Shown: positions 11,605-23,171 of the stretch, piece by piece
How positions within the stretch are numbered: position 1 is the stretch's first letter
How the letters are laid out: each line of letters opens with the position of its first letter
Source: Thozetella sp. PMI_491
Taxonomy: Eukaryota; Ascomycota; Sordariomycetes; Chaetosphaeriales; Chaetosphaeriaceae
Direction: 5' to 3'
NCBI GenBank assembly: GCA_021432635.1
Contig: MU270017.1
Location: forward strand, 1,366,566 to 1,430,565
Length of the DNA: 64,000 nt
The notes under the pieces: model-generated
Told to the model about the DNA's origin: nothing
What the model saw: only the letters and a program-made list of their open reading frames with translations
Database searches by the model: none
Program-made: the position numbers and the translations under genes

Positions 11605-14261
11605 TCAGGGATGTTGCCAATGCGTCCATAATCCACCGTGAGCATCTCCGTGGCTAGCTCCGACCTCCGAAGGGTCCTCCATCCCTTTCATGATGTTCGA
11701 GAAGAAGGCCACGTCTACGCCTTGAAATGCCCAGTCCTCCGCTCCCGCCGTCAATGATGGGTATTTATATGTGTTCTGTATTAGTTGCGAGGCCTCAGCT
11801 GGATATTGAGGCGCAAAGTTAGAGGCCTGCCGTCTGTTTCCAATAGTCGCGAGGTGTGACGGCGGAGACGATCCATGGTGCATTGTCGGTACCGAATCCA
11901 AGCCCGGCTGTATCCGGAGTTCCGGATCTGGGTGATTTGTGAATTGGTGACCGAGCTCGGGCTGCCGTGGATCGCTCGGATGTGGTTGTGATCTCAACAC
12001 ACCCACCTTAGGGATAGGCGTCGGATGTCGTGCCTGATCCGTGGCTGCGCCGCTCGCAGCTTCCTGCGAGCCAACACGCGAGACGACGATGTCCTTTGCG
12101 ATCTTTATGGTGCCAAAGTACGGAATAGATATCTGGAGAACACTGCTATCGTCGGGAATGCGGCTATGCGAGGGTGAAGGCGTCTCGCAGAGCTGCCTCA
12201 CGTATGTATTATACTGTCCACCTCTCGACGCCTCCTCCTCAACGACCATGAGCCGCCGCAGCAATGCTGCGCTCTGTAGGCTGAGACTGTCATTGCTGTC
12301 CCGACCCTGGGCTTCCATTAGCTCGAGGACTTGCTCCAGCATCGCCCGGTCGCTCATCCTCTGGTGTGCGAATATGTTCTCGCCGCAGCCAATTTGACTC
12401 TTGTAGCTGTGGATATGAGCAAGCAGGAGAGCCATAGCGCCCGTCAGGGCGTAAAAGTCTACTGAGGGGGAGCCACCACCGGCCAGGCGAGTGAACGACC
12501 GATAGGAGACAAATCGGGCAAGCATCTCGCGGGATGCGCTCGCGCACATGATCTTGCTGTAGTTGCTCTGCTTGTCGCCAGCGAACCGCAGCATGTATGG
12601 AAGGTGGAGCTGCGTTGCGAGGTAAAAGTACATGAGCTGAGCGAGCGCACGTTGCAGCTCCCAAAAGAGTGCTGGCGAGTTTGGCGGGATGGTGGCCAGA
12701 TTGGGTGAGAGCCACCACTTGCTCGGCAAGTGCTTGGCTGCGCTCTGGAGCTCTGTATCAATGGTTTGCGTGGCCTTCCAGTCGCTCAGGCCAACCGTGC
12801 CTTGCTCGTTGCGCTGGAGAATGCGCCCAGCCACCACGCAGTTGCTTCGCTCCAAGCGGCCCATCGGCGTATCGGCCGATAGGTACTCCTCGGATGCCAT
12901 GCTGAAGTCGAGGCAGCCCTGGGGTAGTCCTAGCAAGAGAGATATCCAGCGGTCATGGTGTACGACCCGGAACCAGAGGAGTTGCGGGTCAACCTTGGTG
13001 CGTCGGTCAAGGACTTTCAAGGGGGGGCAAGGACGCTTGCTGATACCCACTAGGCACGAGCGACATTAGCAACCGCGGCAGGGCTCGAAACCGGAGGGAA
13101 GTTCACGCACTCAACTGTCCGACCACCGTTGCCCGTCGAAACGCCAGCCATGCTCGGCGCATGTTGCCGTCGCTTGCTTCCACCAATCCCTGCAGTATTG
13201 CGCACTCGACGCCCTCGACTGAGCCTAGGAGGTCATCATTAGACGTGATCAGGGCGGTGACGGCATTCATGATTCTTATTATCAACTCTTTTGGATTTGT
13301 TAATAAGGTTTGGGCATTGTTTTGCGGATTTCGCCGGAAAGACTGAAGATGGCTGGCAAATGTAAGCATATACCTGGCTATCAAGGTTGGGTGATCCTTG
13401 GGGCCGGGGACATCGAGAAGGACACTGCGGGCGGTATTTTCCTGCTCGGATGAGAGCATGGAATGATATGAGGTAGTAAGGGACTTCTGGTAGCCTTGCG
13501 CAAAAGAGTCGGAGTTCTGGTTGGCCAACATCTCAATGTCCTGTGGTGCCGGCATCGCCGCATATAATACCTTGGAGAGCTCCTCGAATTCTGAGGACTT
13601 TTTAGTTTCGTATTTCAGGCTGACTTGTGCCTGAGGGTCCCGATACTGGCGCCTGGATGCAGCAAGCGCATCTAGATCGGCACTATCAAAGGGGACACAC
13701 TCCTGTGCCCAGACATATATTGTTTAGAACGCGCTATCAAGCCATATCGTTTCTTGCGTAGAAGAGAAATGAGAAGCTTACCGGTGGCGAACGGCCAGCG
13801 AGGGAAAGGCCAGGGGAGGCGGAGAGGCTGGCGCTCGGCGTAGGCATACCGGCCCCCGGGTTCTGCGCGCTCACCTTTCTAGTAAGATCTTCGAGGAGGG
13901 ACTCGATGCGGACGATGCGGTCGCCCATTTGGCCGATCCGACGGTTGCACGCGGCGATCGGCGATGGCGACTGGTCTTCTTCGGAGCCTTCCGGGAACTC
14001 CTGACTGAGGCAGGCGGTGCCCCGCCGGCGGCAAGAGATGCACGCGATGTGACCGTCACGGCCAAAGGTGCATCGGATCTTGCGTCTCTTGCACTCCCAG
14101 CAGCTATGCGTTCCCTTGCGGAGCTTCCGCTTCTTGGCCTCCGACTCGGCTCGACCCGACAGCATGTCGTGCCCCAGCCCATCACAAACCTCACGCGAAG
14201 ACGCCGGTGACGAGGCCCGGGAGCTGCCGTTAGCGTCTAGATCAAAGTTTTTATGTCCCAT
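11605..14261 (-). CDS. Zn2Cys6 fungal transcription factor
   Basis: Exons 14261-13782, 13702-13111 and 13049-11605 join in frame to 838 residues. Residues 54-84 form the binuclear zinc cluster with spacing C-x2-C-x6-C-x9-C-x2-C-x6-C (SCWECKRRKIRC, then CISCRRRGTAC), preceded by a basic stretch KKRKLRKG. A short heptad-like segment (MGDRIVRIESLLEDL) follows as probable dimerisation coil. The middle part contains the usual fungal-specific regulatory region: the second junction restores AFRRATVVGQLMGI, a hallmark of that domain. The end (DWAFQGVDVAFF) resembles the C-terminal acidic/aromatic activation segment common in this family. Nuclear DNA-binding regulator. Targets cannot be inferred; the next gene leftward on its transcript is far away, and its upstream neighbour is the P-loop/HAD/UPRT fusion on the same strand. 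Confidence 0.9.
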
Positions 14262-15814
14262 GATGATTGATGAGAGAGTTGAGGAGGGGCTGGCCGGACC
14301 AGGGTGGGTGGTCCAGAAGAGTTGATAGCGGCCTGGCCGAGCTGCAATGCTGAATGGAGAAGAGGTCGAGGCAATTGCCGAGCAGGCCCAACGGATTACC
14401 TATTTGGTCATAAGGCTTTAGGGCTGCAGGGCTGTCATAGCCATCAGGTCTATGAACTTTCAAGCGGCGTGGAGTGCTCCCACGTTCGCTTGAGTAGCAG
14501 GAGTGTATGCGAGTAACTGAATGGGGTCGGAAGGCGGCGAACAGGGGCTACATATAAGACTATACCAGCTCTCCTTTCTCGGTGCTTCTGCGAAGCCTAT
14601 GTCCGCCCCGGGCTTCTCACTTCGTCCGTTTCTCGAGTTCCGTCTTGTGGGCCAGATTGCTAACCACGCTAGGGGTGTGGGATCCACACACGACCAACGT
14701 AGAGGGAACTGCGTGCCTTCTGTGTAAGAGCACTCTGGATTGTTTACCCAGAATAGGAAACAATTGAGCTTGCTTCCCCGCCCATCGGCATCCGCCGCCG
14801 TTTAGACAGCCAATCGTGGAAACCAACATTCAGGGATTCAACAGGCCCCATCCACGGCCATCCATAAGGCCCTTTGGTTGAGACCTACTAGTTAAGCTTC
14901 GAATTAAAGCGACCTTTGGTGCTACTTAGCTGACCATCGTGTTTGAGATCTGTCCTTATACCCGTTGACCTCTTTCATCGTCGCCAAAACCTCCCCTTTT
15001 TGGGCCTTGGTGTACCCCCACAACGGATTGCCCGCTCATGCGACGGCTAGCGACGCAGCTGGGAGGTCTTTGGGCACTAGGCTACCTAAGGTAGATATAC
15101 TACTACGTACGGTCCACTCGCGCTGTTCTGTCGGTACTGCATGTAGCACAGAAATTCGCTCCCTTGCCTGCTTTAAGTGATATTCACCGCAATGGGTAGT
15201 CTAATCGCGTCCACGCCGCATGCTTGCATCTATGATGGGCGTCAGAGCGTTTTCCCACCCTAGTTACTTCTACCGAAGCCCCATTACTATTCTATAGTTA
15301 GGATTTGGTAGCTTGGAACATCCTGGCCCGTAGCTGCCTTTAGCTCGGCATTGGATGGACAGGCAGAACTGTGAGATCAATGCAATGACAGAGGTGCTAT
15401 AATTACTACGACAGCAATACGGTATTAGCTCGCGGCATCTGGGAATTCGTCAGTAGATGGAGAACTTCCCGGTATAGATCCTCCGAGTGGATAGCCGAAC
15501 GAAGCTTAAAGGCCTGCCAGGACAGATATCCGCCAGAAACTCGTGAAACTAATACGTGTATTGCGATCATGGCCGACGGCAGCATCCCAACCCTGGTAGG
15601 GTTAGTGCTACGAAGCAGAGTGTCGAACAGACAGCACCAGTCTCAAAGTAGGCAGAGGTTTGTTTTAGGATAGTTACTGATATCCAAAGATACATAGTAC
15701 CGATTCCTCCACCTGAAAATCAAGTCAAGCACAGACGTGAAGAATTGTGAGTCGGCCTCACTATCTCTCCAAACGACTAATTTCTGTCCAGTTCAACCCT
15801 CCGGCTTCCCGCAC
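14262..15814. other. Intergenic, 1.55 kb, no gene seen
   Basis: This lies upstream of the Zn2Cys6 gene and downstream of the UPRT-fusion gene, both on the minus strand. It must hold the promoter of the former. Short open frames here have no recognisable features. Confidence 0.5.
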
Positions 15815-17965
15815 CTAGGCTAGATGGGTTGTGTTGAAGAGTCGGTTGCCCGTGTCCGTGGCCCTAGACCCCGTGAACTGTCGGCTCGACGTGCGAAGCG
15901 TGACTAGATGGAGATACATGTCATGGGCAAGCCTGTCCGCGAGCGGTCCGTCTGCTACGGCGCCCCTATGGGTCACGCCCGCCACCAGGACCACCCGGAT
16001 GTGTGGCTGCATCACACGGATGCGCTCCACAAACTTCAAGACGGATTTTCCGCTGTTGATGACCGAGTCGACGATGATCACTGCCCGCTGCTGAGAGAGG
16101 TGATGCTCCTGGAGCTCATCGGGCTCCCGAGCATGTACGAACATGGACCGAGGGAAGGCATCATTCACGCCTGCTGCCATGGGCTCGCCACCCCGCATCA
16201 GAGCCACAATGGTGGTCTCGCTCTCATGACGCAGGCAAAACCCCTCCGTCATATGGCCCTGGACGTGCTTGATGTCCGTCCTGTCAATGCCAAGAATCAC
16301 GCTTATCATTTCTGTAGCCAGGTACCACCCGACTCTTCGATGTGCCTCGCGGAGCGCCGGCCCCGCTACAGATGCGTCTCTCATAGGGGTTTGGAGAAGC
16401 TTGGCTGCCCCATGGGGCCGTGCCTGGAAGACGTTGCCCTCGGCGAACTCGGGGCCGAAGCCCAGGCCGGGCTGCCAGGCCCGCCGGCGGATAACCGAAG
16501 CTCCGAAGTCCTCATCGATTTCCAAAACAGGTAGGCAGTCTCCGTCCAGGCGCATTGGTGAGTCCGGTGGGAGTAGAACTTGGCGGGGCTTAAAGAAGCC
16601 GCTATCGATCGTGTGCCGCAAGGCCATGTCCATAGACTTGCTCCGCGTATCCAGCGGGCCGGTCACGACGACAGCCTCGTTTGCTTTCATCAGCATTCCG
16701 AGGTCCAGCGGGCTGTCGCCGAATGCCCAGATATATTTCCCGTGATGCTGTCCCAAGCGATCCACGATGTAGGTTTTCAGTGCTGGAGTGACGATGGCAC
16801 TGGCCTGCTCGCCGAGATCCCCGCGGCCTCCCCCAAGAATAAACACCCTGTCCTGGAGCCCGTACCGCGTGAATACTTCCTCCCAAACCCTGCGCAGACC
16901 ACACGTCACCACCATGATGCGCACATGCTCGTAGAGAGCCGCTCGTCTCATCAGACTGAGAAGTTCCGGATGAATCGAGAGCCTAGCGGCTACCTTGATG
17001 CAGAGCTCGGAAAACTCTCCCGGATTTGTACAGTCTTGATAGAGCCATGCCGCCTGTCGAAAGGCATAGTATGAACGACCTTTCGGCCCACTAAAGATCT
17101 CCTTCAGTGCATTTCCTCCTGTCCTACGACTCGCGGTGGCGGGATGCATCTCCCAAAATAGTTGGCCAGAGTCGTCTGCCGATAGTGTCTTGTCTCCGTC
17201 GAAGACAAGAACAGTCTCTAGCTTCCCATCTGCTTCGTTCACCATGTTATCGACTGCTTGACTGACGTCTGCCAGGTTCTCTCCTTGCCCCCGACGGATG
17301 CCTCTCAAACGCGCCACGACTTCCTCGGTCGGGTCGGATACTCGCGGTAGGTCCGAGAATAGAATACCTCGATGATAGCACACTCGACAAATCTCCTCCT
17401 TCTCGGTTCGCTGCCATTTCTCGAGATGAGCGGGGGACGCATTAGCACGATCGGGCCTGTTCGAGTCGCCCGACCGCCGGCGATGCAATTCGTCTGGGTC
17501 GACGTCGAGGTAGAGGATGTGGGTATAGGTCTCCGCGTCACTCGAATTCCACACGGTGATTGCGCTTTCATCTCCCTCGTCCCAGAACATGTAGTGGCCC
17601 GCAACGAGTCCGACATAGTTGTTGTCTCGACACTGTCGGCGGATTGTGTCGATGGCCTGTTTCCGGATTTCCGCTTTCTTGACTTGGTCCAAGAGCTGGA
17701 AGGCTTGAAGCGTAGCACCTGAAACCTCTTCGATTAAAGAAGATCCTTCAAAGACCCGAAAGTCGGGCGGAAGGGAGTCCTTCAGCTTCTGCATGGTGGT
17801 AGTCTTGCCGCTGCCAGGGACACCATACAGGCCCACAACGATAGGTTTATTCGGCTTTGATGGTAGAGACGTGTGATATGGCCCGGCCCAGGCATCGAGA
17901 CCAAATTCAAGGCCTTGTGGGGTGGCATTGCTTATCTGAGGAGGTAGGTTGTATTCGGCCGACAT
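15815..17965 (-). CDS. P-loop kinase-like / HAD phosphatase / uracil phosphoribosyltransferase fusion
   Basis: One uninterrupted frame of 716 residues with three enzyme modules. Residues 42-225 are a P-loop NTPase of the small-molecule kinase type: Walker A GVPGSGKT at 48-55 and hhhhDVD near 152-156. Residues 252-445 are a HAD hydrolase: DGDKT (256-260, nucleophile Asp256), VVTCG (352-356) and GDSPLD (416-421), closest in style to phosphoserine-phosphatase-like HADs. Residues 515-716 resemble uracil phosphoribosyltransferase: LMRGGEPM (589-596), the PRPP loop VDSVINSGKS (632-641) and the C-terminal TDTGNRLFNT (703-712), which matches the uracil-binding end of UPRTs. UPRT makes UMP from uracil and PRPP; whether this diverged module does so is inference. 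No targeting signal is visible. Homologous three-module proteins are, to my knowledge, annotated in other fungi simply as UPRT. Confidence 0.88.
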   Translation of the reverse strand: MSAEYNLPPQISNATPQGLEFGLDAWAGPYHTSLPSKPNKPIVVGLYGVPGSGKTTTMQKLKDSLPPDFRVFEGSSLIEEVSGATLQAFQLLDQVKKAEIRKQAIDTIRRQCRDNNYVGLVAGHYMFWDEGDESAITVWNSSDAETYTHILYLDVDPDELHRRRSGDSNRPDRANASPAHLEKWQRTEKEEICRVCYHRGILFSDLPRVSDPTEEVVARLRGIRRGQGENLADVSQAVDNMVNEADGKLETVLVFDGDKTLSADDSGQLFWEMHPATASRRTGGNALKEIFSGPKGRSYYAFRQAAWLYQDCTNPGEFSELCIKVAARLSIHPELLSLMRRAALYEHVRIMVVTCGLRRVWEEVFTRYGLQDRVFILGGGRGDLGEQASAIVTPALKTYIVDRLGQHHGKYIWAFGDSPLDLGMLMKANEAVVVTGPLDTRSKSMDMALRHTIDSGFFKPRQVLLPPDSPMRLDGDCLPVLEIDEDFGASVIRRRAWQPGLGFGPEFAEGNVFQARPHGAAKLLQTPMRDASVAGPALREAHRRVGWYLATEMISVILGIDRTDIKHVQGHMTEGFCLRHESETTIVALMRGGEPMAAGVNDAFPRSMFVHAREPDELQEHHLSQQRAVIIVDSVINSGKSVLKFVERIRVMQPHIRVVLVAGVTHRGAVADGPLADRLAHDMYLHLVTLRTSSRQFTGSRATDTGNRLFNTTHLA

Positions 17966-18750
17966 GCTCGCTTTGTAATGACAAGTGTTTGACTATCCCT
18001 AGCTTCAGGACGGTGGGTAACAAGGCAAGTTCAACAATCAATATTCAAGGAGAAGAGTGGTATGGCTTGAACCGTGATTTACCTGGGACCGGAAGGATTC
18101 TTTTATAGAGGGAGAGTCCGTCCAGCCTTGTGAGGCCTACCTCGGGTGGTGTGGAGCATGGAAGGCCTCATCGACAGAAGTGCAAATATATCGCTTCATT
18201 TAGGTGAAGCCTAAGCCGTGTAACCCCGGCATCGCTGCAGAACAAATAACAGCGGCCTACGAAAAGTGACAAATGGTACCGGTCACTCTGTCTAGACGGG
18301 GGATTGCTCAACCGCCGCGGGAAGAGTGTCTACACTACCGCCAATCAGCTCGCGGGTGACATGGTTACACGAAGCTGACATTCACCGATATTCAACCGAG
18401 ACTTTTTCACCCTCATCTTCGAAGATGGCTGTTTTGACCTAAATTTCTTGTACGCACCTCTCCGATCTCCCCTTATATAGTTTCTATCTATTCCTCGAAA
18501 GCCAAAATTTTCGTTTATCTACCAAAAATTAATATCTCCTTACCTGCCTGCCTACTAACGACCCCCCTGCGCACATTCACAGTGGTCCCTGAATGCGTCA
18601 GACCCAGCACCCCTGAACAGGCAAAACAAAGCCTGCTCAGAGCGTGGCCTTAAAACTTCACTGCATACGATACCCTTTCGCGCAATCCCATGTCTTGAAA
18701 CCCCAGCCTACCATACCGGGAAATGCTATATCGACAGGATTCTCGGCAGA
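17966..18750. other. Divergent promoter region, 0.8 kb
   Basis: This spacer separates the UPRT-fusion gene (-) from the small gene at 18751 (+). I see no coding sequence. It is the only place for both promoters. Confidence 0.5.
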
Positions 18751-19209
18751 ATGGCCCGATTTACTTATCCTTTTCTCCGCCGTTGGCATCGCATGCTAAG
18801 CCTCAAGATCCAGCCCCCAGGATGGTATCCTGAACGTCTCCGAGAGGAAACCCAAGAGGTGGCCCGGGCGCGCGGCCGAGTCCACAGACTGAGTGAGAGA
18901 TCGGATATTCTCTTTTGCATCGTCCGAGCCCACTTCGACGGCTTCCCACTCCGCAAGATCCCGCCCATCGTCCTTGGCCAGAACGGGCTTGTATATGCTT
19001 ATATGGTCGCCAAATTCACTAGCAGGTGGGGATTTTATCGGTTTGCTGCCCATATATCCGCTGCACCAGACGCAAGGGCGGTGTCGGAGGTGATTAATCC
19101 TGCCAAGCAGCACAAGATCAGGGAGGTTGCTTCTCGCCACAACATCGATATGGATAAGTTTGCCTCTATCTGTCGATACCTGAGACATTTCTGGCCCTTA
19201 TTCCCTTAA
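18751..19209 (+). CDS. Small conserved fungal protein of unknown function
   Basis: A single-exon gene for 152 residues. The pattern LRRWHRMLSLKIQPPGWYPERLREE, shortened here to its core PPGWYPERLREE, then SERSDILFCIVRAHFDGFPL and KFTSRWGFYRFAAH resembles a family of about 150-residue proteins that I recall from many filamentous ascomycetes without any assigned role. It is basic and helix-rich, with no signal peptide. The segment near residues 75-90 is moderately hydrophobic but too broken for a clear membrane helix. The start at 18751 is the first ATG and fits the usual family start. Family recollection is from memory, so function is left open. Confidence 0.7.
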   Translation: MARFTYPFLRRWHRMLSLKIQPPGWYPERLREETQEVARARGRVHRLSERSDILFCIVRAHFDGFPLRKIPPIVLGQNGLVYAYMVAKFTSRWGFYRFAAHISAAPDARAVSEVINPAKQHKIREVASRHNIDMDKFASICRYLRHFWPLFP

Positions 19210-19778
19210 AATAAATTGGAGTGATTTTGGGGCTGAGAGGAAATGTATTATTATTGGCGAGAGCGACAAGTGAACAATGCCGCTTCAAGCTCAGAGGTCA
19301 GGCTCAGTAGAGGACCAACCACCTCTAGGATGGAAAGGTTTCGGTGATGCTAACATGGCTCGTAATAATCCAGTTGGGTTTAAACTTCCAGAGGCTCTAA
19401 TTCGGAAGAGAAAAGCTAGATGTAAGGTAGTTACATATCAGCGATATCCTCCATCCACCTTGTTGACTGAACAGTGTGCGAGCCCCGGCTCCCCCTCCCC
19501 AATTAAGGTAATGTTGTGTTTTGCCCAGGTCGGAGGGTATAATTACCCGCCTTACTGTGCCGTTTATCCTTAGATACAATATCTGTTGGCTGGGAAGATC
19601 GAGCTGAAACCCCGTGGCGAAACATCCCGTCTACTCGGACACACAAACGCTCCAAGCGCATACTCACTCAATCAAGACTTTCTACGAGCCGCCATGAGCT
19701 ATACAGAGTAATCAATCCGACCGTCATCTGGTCCATTTTGTAGGAAGTGGCGTCCTTAAATCGCGCTTGTCCAAACTT
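19210..19778. other. Convergent 3' region, no gene seen
   Basis: This lies between the small + strand gene and the 3' end of the MFS gene on the minus strand. It contains only short open frames of no recognisable type. Confidence 0.5.
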
Positions 19779-21223
19779 TCAGAACTTAACCCGGATGTCC
19801 CATCCACCCGCTAAGCCTCTGGCAACTATAAAGGCTAGAACGGATGCTGCATACATGGCACCTGCGAAGATGATCAATCCCTGGTATGAGCCGTCAGAGG
19901 CCCCCAAAACGGCGCCGGCAACCGGAATGCCGATCAAGACACCAAAGCTCACAACGAAATACGTCGTCCCATTTCGCTTCCCATAATCTTCTGCTCTGCA
20001 GACCTGGCCCACGCACACCGGCACCATGCTGATGGCTGTGCCCGACCAAAATCCGTACAGGATCGCGAATGCTGTCACCGCGGCCTCGTGTCCTTCGGCA
20101 GTAAGCCAGAGTGCCAGCACAAGGGTAGCGCAGGTAAATGCTGTGATGCACATGACGTTGAAGGTGCCGAACCGATCTGCGAGGTAGCCCGGGAGTACCC
20201 GGCCTGGGATGGCGCCGGCGTTGAGAAGCGCATTCAATCGGTATGCTGTCTGCGTCTCAATTCCGGCGTGGATTGCATATAACGAGATGTAGGTGTAGGG
20301 GATGAAGACGGCGAATTCGACCAGGAACACAGCGAAGGTGGTAGCTCCGTACTTGACGTCCGACAGTGCCTTTAGATCGATCGAGGCCCCGGCCCTCTTG
20401 TTTGGCGGTAGCCTTTTGCGAAGCAGAAAGCATGCAAGCGTAGATAGAAGAACGGATATGAAGCCGATAATGCGAATACACCAGGCGAAGCCAATCTGTG
20501 GCGCCAAATACAGTATTATGAGGGTATAGGCCACTCCCCCGAGACCCCCTGCCGTGCACGCTGCCCCGGTCGCGAGTCCCCGCCGCTTCTCGAACCAATG
20601 GCCGATGGCAGAAATGCTCGGAGTGAAGAGAAGGGAAGCAGATATTCCGCCCAGCACACCAAAGGATAGCAGGTAATGCCAAAATTCTGTCACGGTGAGT
20701 CAAACGGTCTGGCTTGGCTACGCAATTCTCACCACATACCTCGAGATACGCTCAGGCACATGATAGAGATAATCATCCCTACGCTTCCTGGTATAACAAG
20801 GAATTTGATATCATGGGCGTCAAATATAGGGCCTGGCTCTGTCAGCTTCGGGTATGCAATGGCATAGACTTTGGGAATGGGGCGCGTGGCTCACCGAGTT
20901 GTGCGCCGCAGAAATAGAGAAAGAAGCCGTAGCAGCTAAATATCCATCCCGTCGTTGATTTCGACAGTCCTGGCAGCTCATCGACCGAAATAACCGCCTC
21001 GAGGACAGCTAAGGTGTTTAGGAATCCCATGGAAGGAATCATGGCACACCAAGCGCCGAGCACGACCGACCACGCTCTCAGGCCACCTTCAGGGTAGTCC
21101 TCGGGGTCTTCATCGGGGACAGCATCTTGTTGGTCTGCCGAGTTAGCTGGAGTACTTTGTAAGCTGAGTTGGCGACACACCTCTGAAAGGTGTTCTGCTG
21201 GGCAACACCGATGGGAGTTTCAT
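19779..21223 (-). CDS. MFS transporter, monocarboxylate transporter-like (MCT/MCH) family
   Basis: Exons 21223-21181, 21134-20895, 20832-20740 and 20686-19779 give 427 residues. The N-terminal sequence PEGGLRAWSVVLGAWCA after an acidic leader is the signature opening of fungal MCT-like permeases. SVDELPGLSKSTTGWIFSCY, GPIFDAHDIKFLVIPGS, the motif GHWFEKRRGLATG between helices 4 and 5, and GRVLPGYLADRFG between helices 7 and 8 also fit. Twelve membrane helices are expected in the plasma membrane. Substrates of this family in fungi range from riboflavin to carboxylates and are mostly unknown. The first intron is only 46 bases but has GTGTGT, GCTAAC and CAG and restores frame. The alternative is a start at 21180 read through that intron, giving 428 residues. 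Confidence 0.87.
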
Positions 21224-21762
21224 AATATCGACCCGGGTGTGCCCTATCGGATGAGTGGGGTGGTTGTTATTCGCGCTTTGCCTCCCAGTTGAAGTCGAGT
21301 AAGCCGCACGAAATTGAGGCGTCGGTAATTCATGGGAGGGGTCTGGGTACTTATTATGTGCATTCCCGGGTTGGTTCCTGGAGGGCGCCGTTGAACAAGC
21401 GGTGGGTCGCTTTGCAAGTAACCCCGACCTAGCGCGCCGGCTCCGACGAGAGCCGGTACAACGAAAACACGCCATGCGGCTCCGACGGCCCGCGCGGGAA
21501 TTTCCAATCGCTCATATCGGATCCGCTTTTAGAGCGCCTTTCCCGCAACTCAGACTTCTGGGAAGGACCTAGCGTTCATGGAAGCTCTCGAATAAACTCA
21601 GCAAGGTATGAGGGGAAACGGTCAGCGACTAGTTAACAGTATGAGTTCGGCTCTAATTTCGTAATCAAGACTCGCGTCGGAGCTATGTGGGTATCTAACT
21701 AAATCCATAGCATATCTAATGTAGTAGAAGAAGATGAAAAGAAAAAACCAGAACCAGCTGCA
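21224..21762. other. Spacer between two minus-strand genes
   Basis: About 540 bases separate the start of the MFS gene from the stop of the rhodopsin-domain gene. It must hold the MFS promoter. I see no gene here. Confidence 0.45.
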
Positions 21763-23042
21763 TCAATCCGCCAGTGGCCATGCTCTATTGTCCCGTTGGA
21801 CTTGCACTTCCTTCTTCACCCATATTGCTCTGGAGCCACTCCCGTACATGTTCACTATTTCATCCACCGTGTCATCCGTCGGCCGGCTTGTATGCGTATG
21901 CGCCGTCGCCGGTCTTGCTACATCCGAGGACGACCTCAAAGCCGGTTTCGGCGGCGCGTGGGCTGTGGCGGGTCTCACATGCGCATAGGCTATTGGTTCG
22001 TACGTGATGCTCACAGTATGCGTTGATTCGGCGTCGTGAAGGCTCGCCGGGGGTGAGGCCTTCCGGTCTATCATGGTGAATTGTGGCAGTACACTGCCCC
22101 GGCTGTGGCCTTGTCGCCCATATTCGGTGTGGATTCCGCGGTGCTTTAGGTAGAGTGGGCGAAGGGTAGGAATCCCGAGGCATACCATGGACACGGCGAT
22201 CTCGGCACCGGACCAGGCAAAAAATGGGACGAAGTTCACTGAATCAAGGAGCGTCAGTAGCCATATCTTGCCAAATCATGGGTCTATGACAGCTTACAGG
22301 TGTAATTCATAATGTCTAATCGCGAGAGCACCACGGTTCTTACGATACCGCACGCGCCTGCTCTGTGGAACAAGTCAGCTCTTGCCTAAGAAGCGGGGGG
22401 GCCTGTAGGTACTCACATGACGCCTAGGCTCATGCCACTCGCTAGCATGATCTTCTCTCGTCGGGGCATGTTTAGAGACCAGATGACGAGCCAGGGGAAG
22501 CCGGCGAAGAAGAAGTCGCAGATGCTGGACCACACACCAAGCATGACGCTCATGGGCTGGATCTGGATCACCCACACGCCCGGCGTCCGCAGCGGGTCCC
22601 AGCTCGCCTTGACCGGCTTGGTCTGGTTCCAGAGCATCACCACTAGGGCAAAGGACGTGCTCGCGGTGATGAACACGAGCACCCAAAGCGCGATCTTGTG
22701 CCATCGCACCTGCACTACGCGCAGCAGGAATAGCCCCATCGAGAGCTTGGCCATGGCATTTCCTGTGATGGCGAAGGTGTTCGCTACGTAGCTCCAGAAG
22801 ATGGCGTCGGATGTATCATCGAGCGGGAGGGTCCACAGGCTCTGGCCGAAGCCATACTGTACCGCAACCTGGAGGAATATGGTATAGAACAGCAGTAGAA
22901 GAAATGTCCAGGCGTACAGGTGGTCCTCGGCGCCCACAAACTTGACGACGCAGATCCGCGTGTACAGGCGGAGGATGACCAGGGCGAGACAGAGGGCTGT
23001 CAGCACCCACATGGAGCATGCCAACTGATACCCCAGATTCAT
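21763..23042 (-). CDS. Rhodopsin-domain (PTH11-like) integral membrane protein, copy 1
   Basis: Exons 23042-22417, 22362-22298 and 22238-21763 give 388 residues with seven membrane helices. Family marks are the opening helix followed by RLYTRICVVKFVGAEDHLYA, the tryptophan-rich GVWSSICDFFFAGFPWLVIW, LGVIAGACGIVRTVVLS restored at the first junction, and NFVPFFAWSGAEIAVSMVC. The long cytoplasmic tail is rich in Ser, Thr and His. This large fungal family includes the host-surface sensor Pth11 only distantly; most members have no known ligand. I start at 23042 because helix 1 then begins close to the N-terminus as in relatives. An in-frame ATG at 23171 would add 43 Ser/Thr-rich residues. A second family member lies at 34.6-36.1 kb. 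Confidence 0.85.
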
Positions 23043-23171
23043 CGTGGTGCCTCGCGTGGAGAGGGTCGACGCATGGCGGCCCGGCGGCGAGGTGGCTGAC
23101 TGGATGGCGACGTGAAGGAAGGATTGTGATTGTGACGAGGAGACGGGCGAGGTCGTGGGCGTGGGCGGCAA

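Noticed and set aside
11605-17965. Zn2Cys6 gene as regulator of the UPRT-fusion gene
   Set aside because: They are neighbours on the same strand but 1.5 kb apart, and nothing in the sequence links them.
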